From assembly GCF_024363565.1 (NCBI RefSeq), contig NZ_JAJEKE010000002.1, positions 124,001 to 188,000 of the forward strand: a stretch of 64,000 nucleotides of DNA, read 5' to 3'. A program made the translations under genes and the position numbers. Below, one piece after another: positions 63,519 to 64,000 of this stretch. This DNA is from Lutispora saccharofermentans (lineage in GTDB: Bacteria; Bacillota; Clostridia; Lutisporales; Lutisporaceae). The notes under the pieces were generated by a model. That model was not told the DNA's origin. It saw only the letters and a program-made list of their open reading frames with translations, and searched no databases. How positions within the stretch are numbered: the first letter of the stretch is position 1; each line of letters begins with the position of its first letter.

Positions 63519-64000
63519 ATGAGAAACTCAAAACTTCAGTTGGTAACAAAAATAGGTATTCTATCCGCATTGGCATTCCTCTTGTACTTAGTTGAATTTC
63601 CTCTTCCTTTATTTCCGCCGTTTTTAAAGATTGATTTAGGGGATTTGCCGGCTATTATTGGTGCTTTTGCTCTTGGACCATGGGTGGGAGTCATGATAGA
63701 GCTTATAAAGAATATACTTCATCTGGTTGTACGCTCATCAACAGGCGGAATCGGAGAGGTAGGAAATTTCCTTACAGGCTCAGCCTATGTGCTGGTTGCA
63801 GCATCGATGTACTTTAGAAATAAAAGCAGGAAGACTGCTATATTGGGCTTGACCACCGGTACAATAGTTATGGCGGCAGCCATGTGCGTCTTCAACTTCT
63901 TCATTCTGATACCGGTTTTCACCAACAGCCCGGTTTCTATGGACAATATACCTCTTATACTTACGGCGATACTGCCTTTTAATCTGATAAAGGGTATTGT
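63519..64000 (+). CDS. ribU: Riboflavin ECF transporter substrate-binding protein, 3' end outside window
   Basis: ATG 63519 follows AAGGAGG by 7 bases and the frame stays open to the window edge (160 codons). The protein is a polytopic membrane protein: LVTKIGILSALAFLLYLVEF, LKIDLGDLPAIIGAFALGP, MIELIKNILHLVVRSSTGG and GEVGNFLTGSAYVLVAA are RibU hallmarks. The FMN riboswitch upstream supports riboflavin as substrate. It would work with a shared ECF energising module. Confidence 0.95.
   Translation, partial: MRNSKLQLVTKIGILSALAFLLYLVEFPLPLFPPFLKIDLGDLPAIIGAFALGPWVGVMIELIKNILHLVVRSSTGGIGEVGNFLTGSAYVLVAASMYFRNKSRKTAILGLTTGTIVMAAAMCVFNFFILIPVFTNSPVSMDNIPLILTAILPFNLIKGI

Overview
This is low-GC, gene-dense DNA from a flagellated anaerobic member of the Bacillota, most likely class Clostridia. 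The evidence is the hpf-secA-prfB order, clostridial flagellar genes, a raiA-like ncRNA, a c-di-GMP-II riboswitch, a SipW/TasA locus, a TnpX-type recombinase, a class C-like group II intron placed behind a terminator, and frequent GTG/TTG starts with strong AGGAGG sites. No species is claimed.

Layout. (1) 1-9963: a surface-glycan operon. It starts with a sugar kinase/nucleotidyltransferase/reductase/cupin/P-loop kinase group of unknown product. It continues with acetyltransferase, 3,4-ketoisomerase and aminotransferase genes for a dTDP-3-acetamido-3,6-dideoxyhexose, and with rfbD, rfbC, rfbB and rfbA for dTDP-L-rhamnose. (2) 10175-19609: motility-associated small genes, a CBS protein, an AmmeMemoRadiSam pair split by a PAS-GGDEF-EAL gene, then flaG, fliD, fliS and an flgN-like gene. 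(3) 19656-20300: a strong promoter, a raiA-like structured RNA and a zinc-ribbon protein. (4) About 20440-32640: a mobile island carrying a type I restriction-modification system on the minus strand, a P4-type primase/helicase, a lone HK97-fold capsid protein, a TnpW-like protein and a large serine recombinase. DnaA-box-like and iteron-like repeats lie in or beside it. (5) 33165-40939: hpf, an unknown gene, an inverted-repeat cassette with a 25-codon ORF, an HD-GYP gene, a DUF5317 gene, secA, and prfB with its programmed frameshift. (6) 41253-49625: a chemoreceptor, the ACT-thrC-thrB operon (minus strand), an asparaginase and tex. (7) 49880-56617: a c-di-GMP-II riboswitch and terminator ahead of sipW, two tasA genes, a TasA-like/beta-helix-like fusion, an SLH protein and a coiled-coil proline-rich protein. 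(8) 56771-64000: an amidohydrolase, a degenerate group II intron holding a second intron, a GlnK/GlnL-like two-component system with gltS, and an FMN riboswitch with the start of ribU.

How it fits together. Two c-di-GMP enzymes (GGDEF-EAL at 12942, HD-GYP at 34716), flagellar genes and a c-di-GMP-II riboswitch ahead of an extracellular fibre locus suggest that c-di-GMP links motility to matrix production. Intergenic DNA carries two dispersed repeat families. One is a 134-194 nt structured element (three near-complete copies and one remnant) next to motility and matrix genes. The other is a fold-back element ending in GACCYMWRAGGAATACCC, found upstream of secA, prfB, the asparaginase gene and tex. 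All calls come from reading the sequence; no database search was run.
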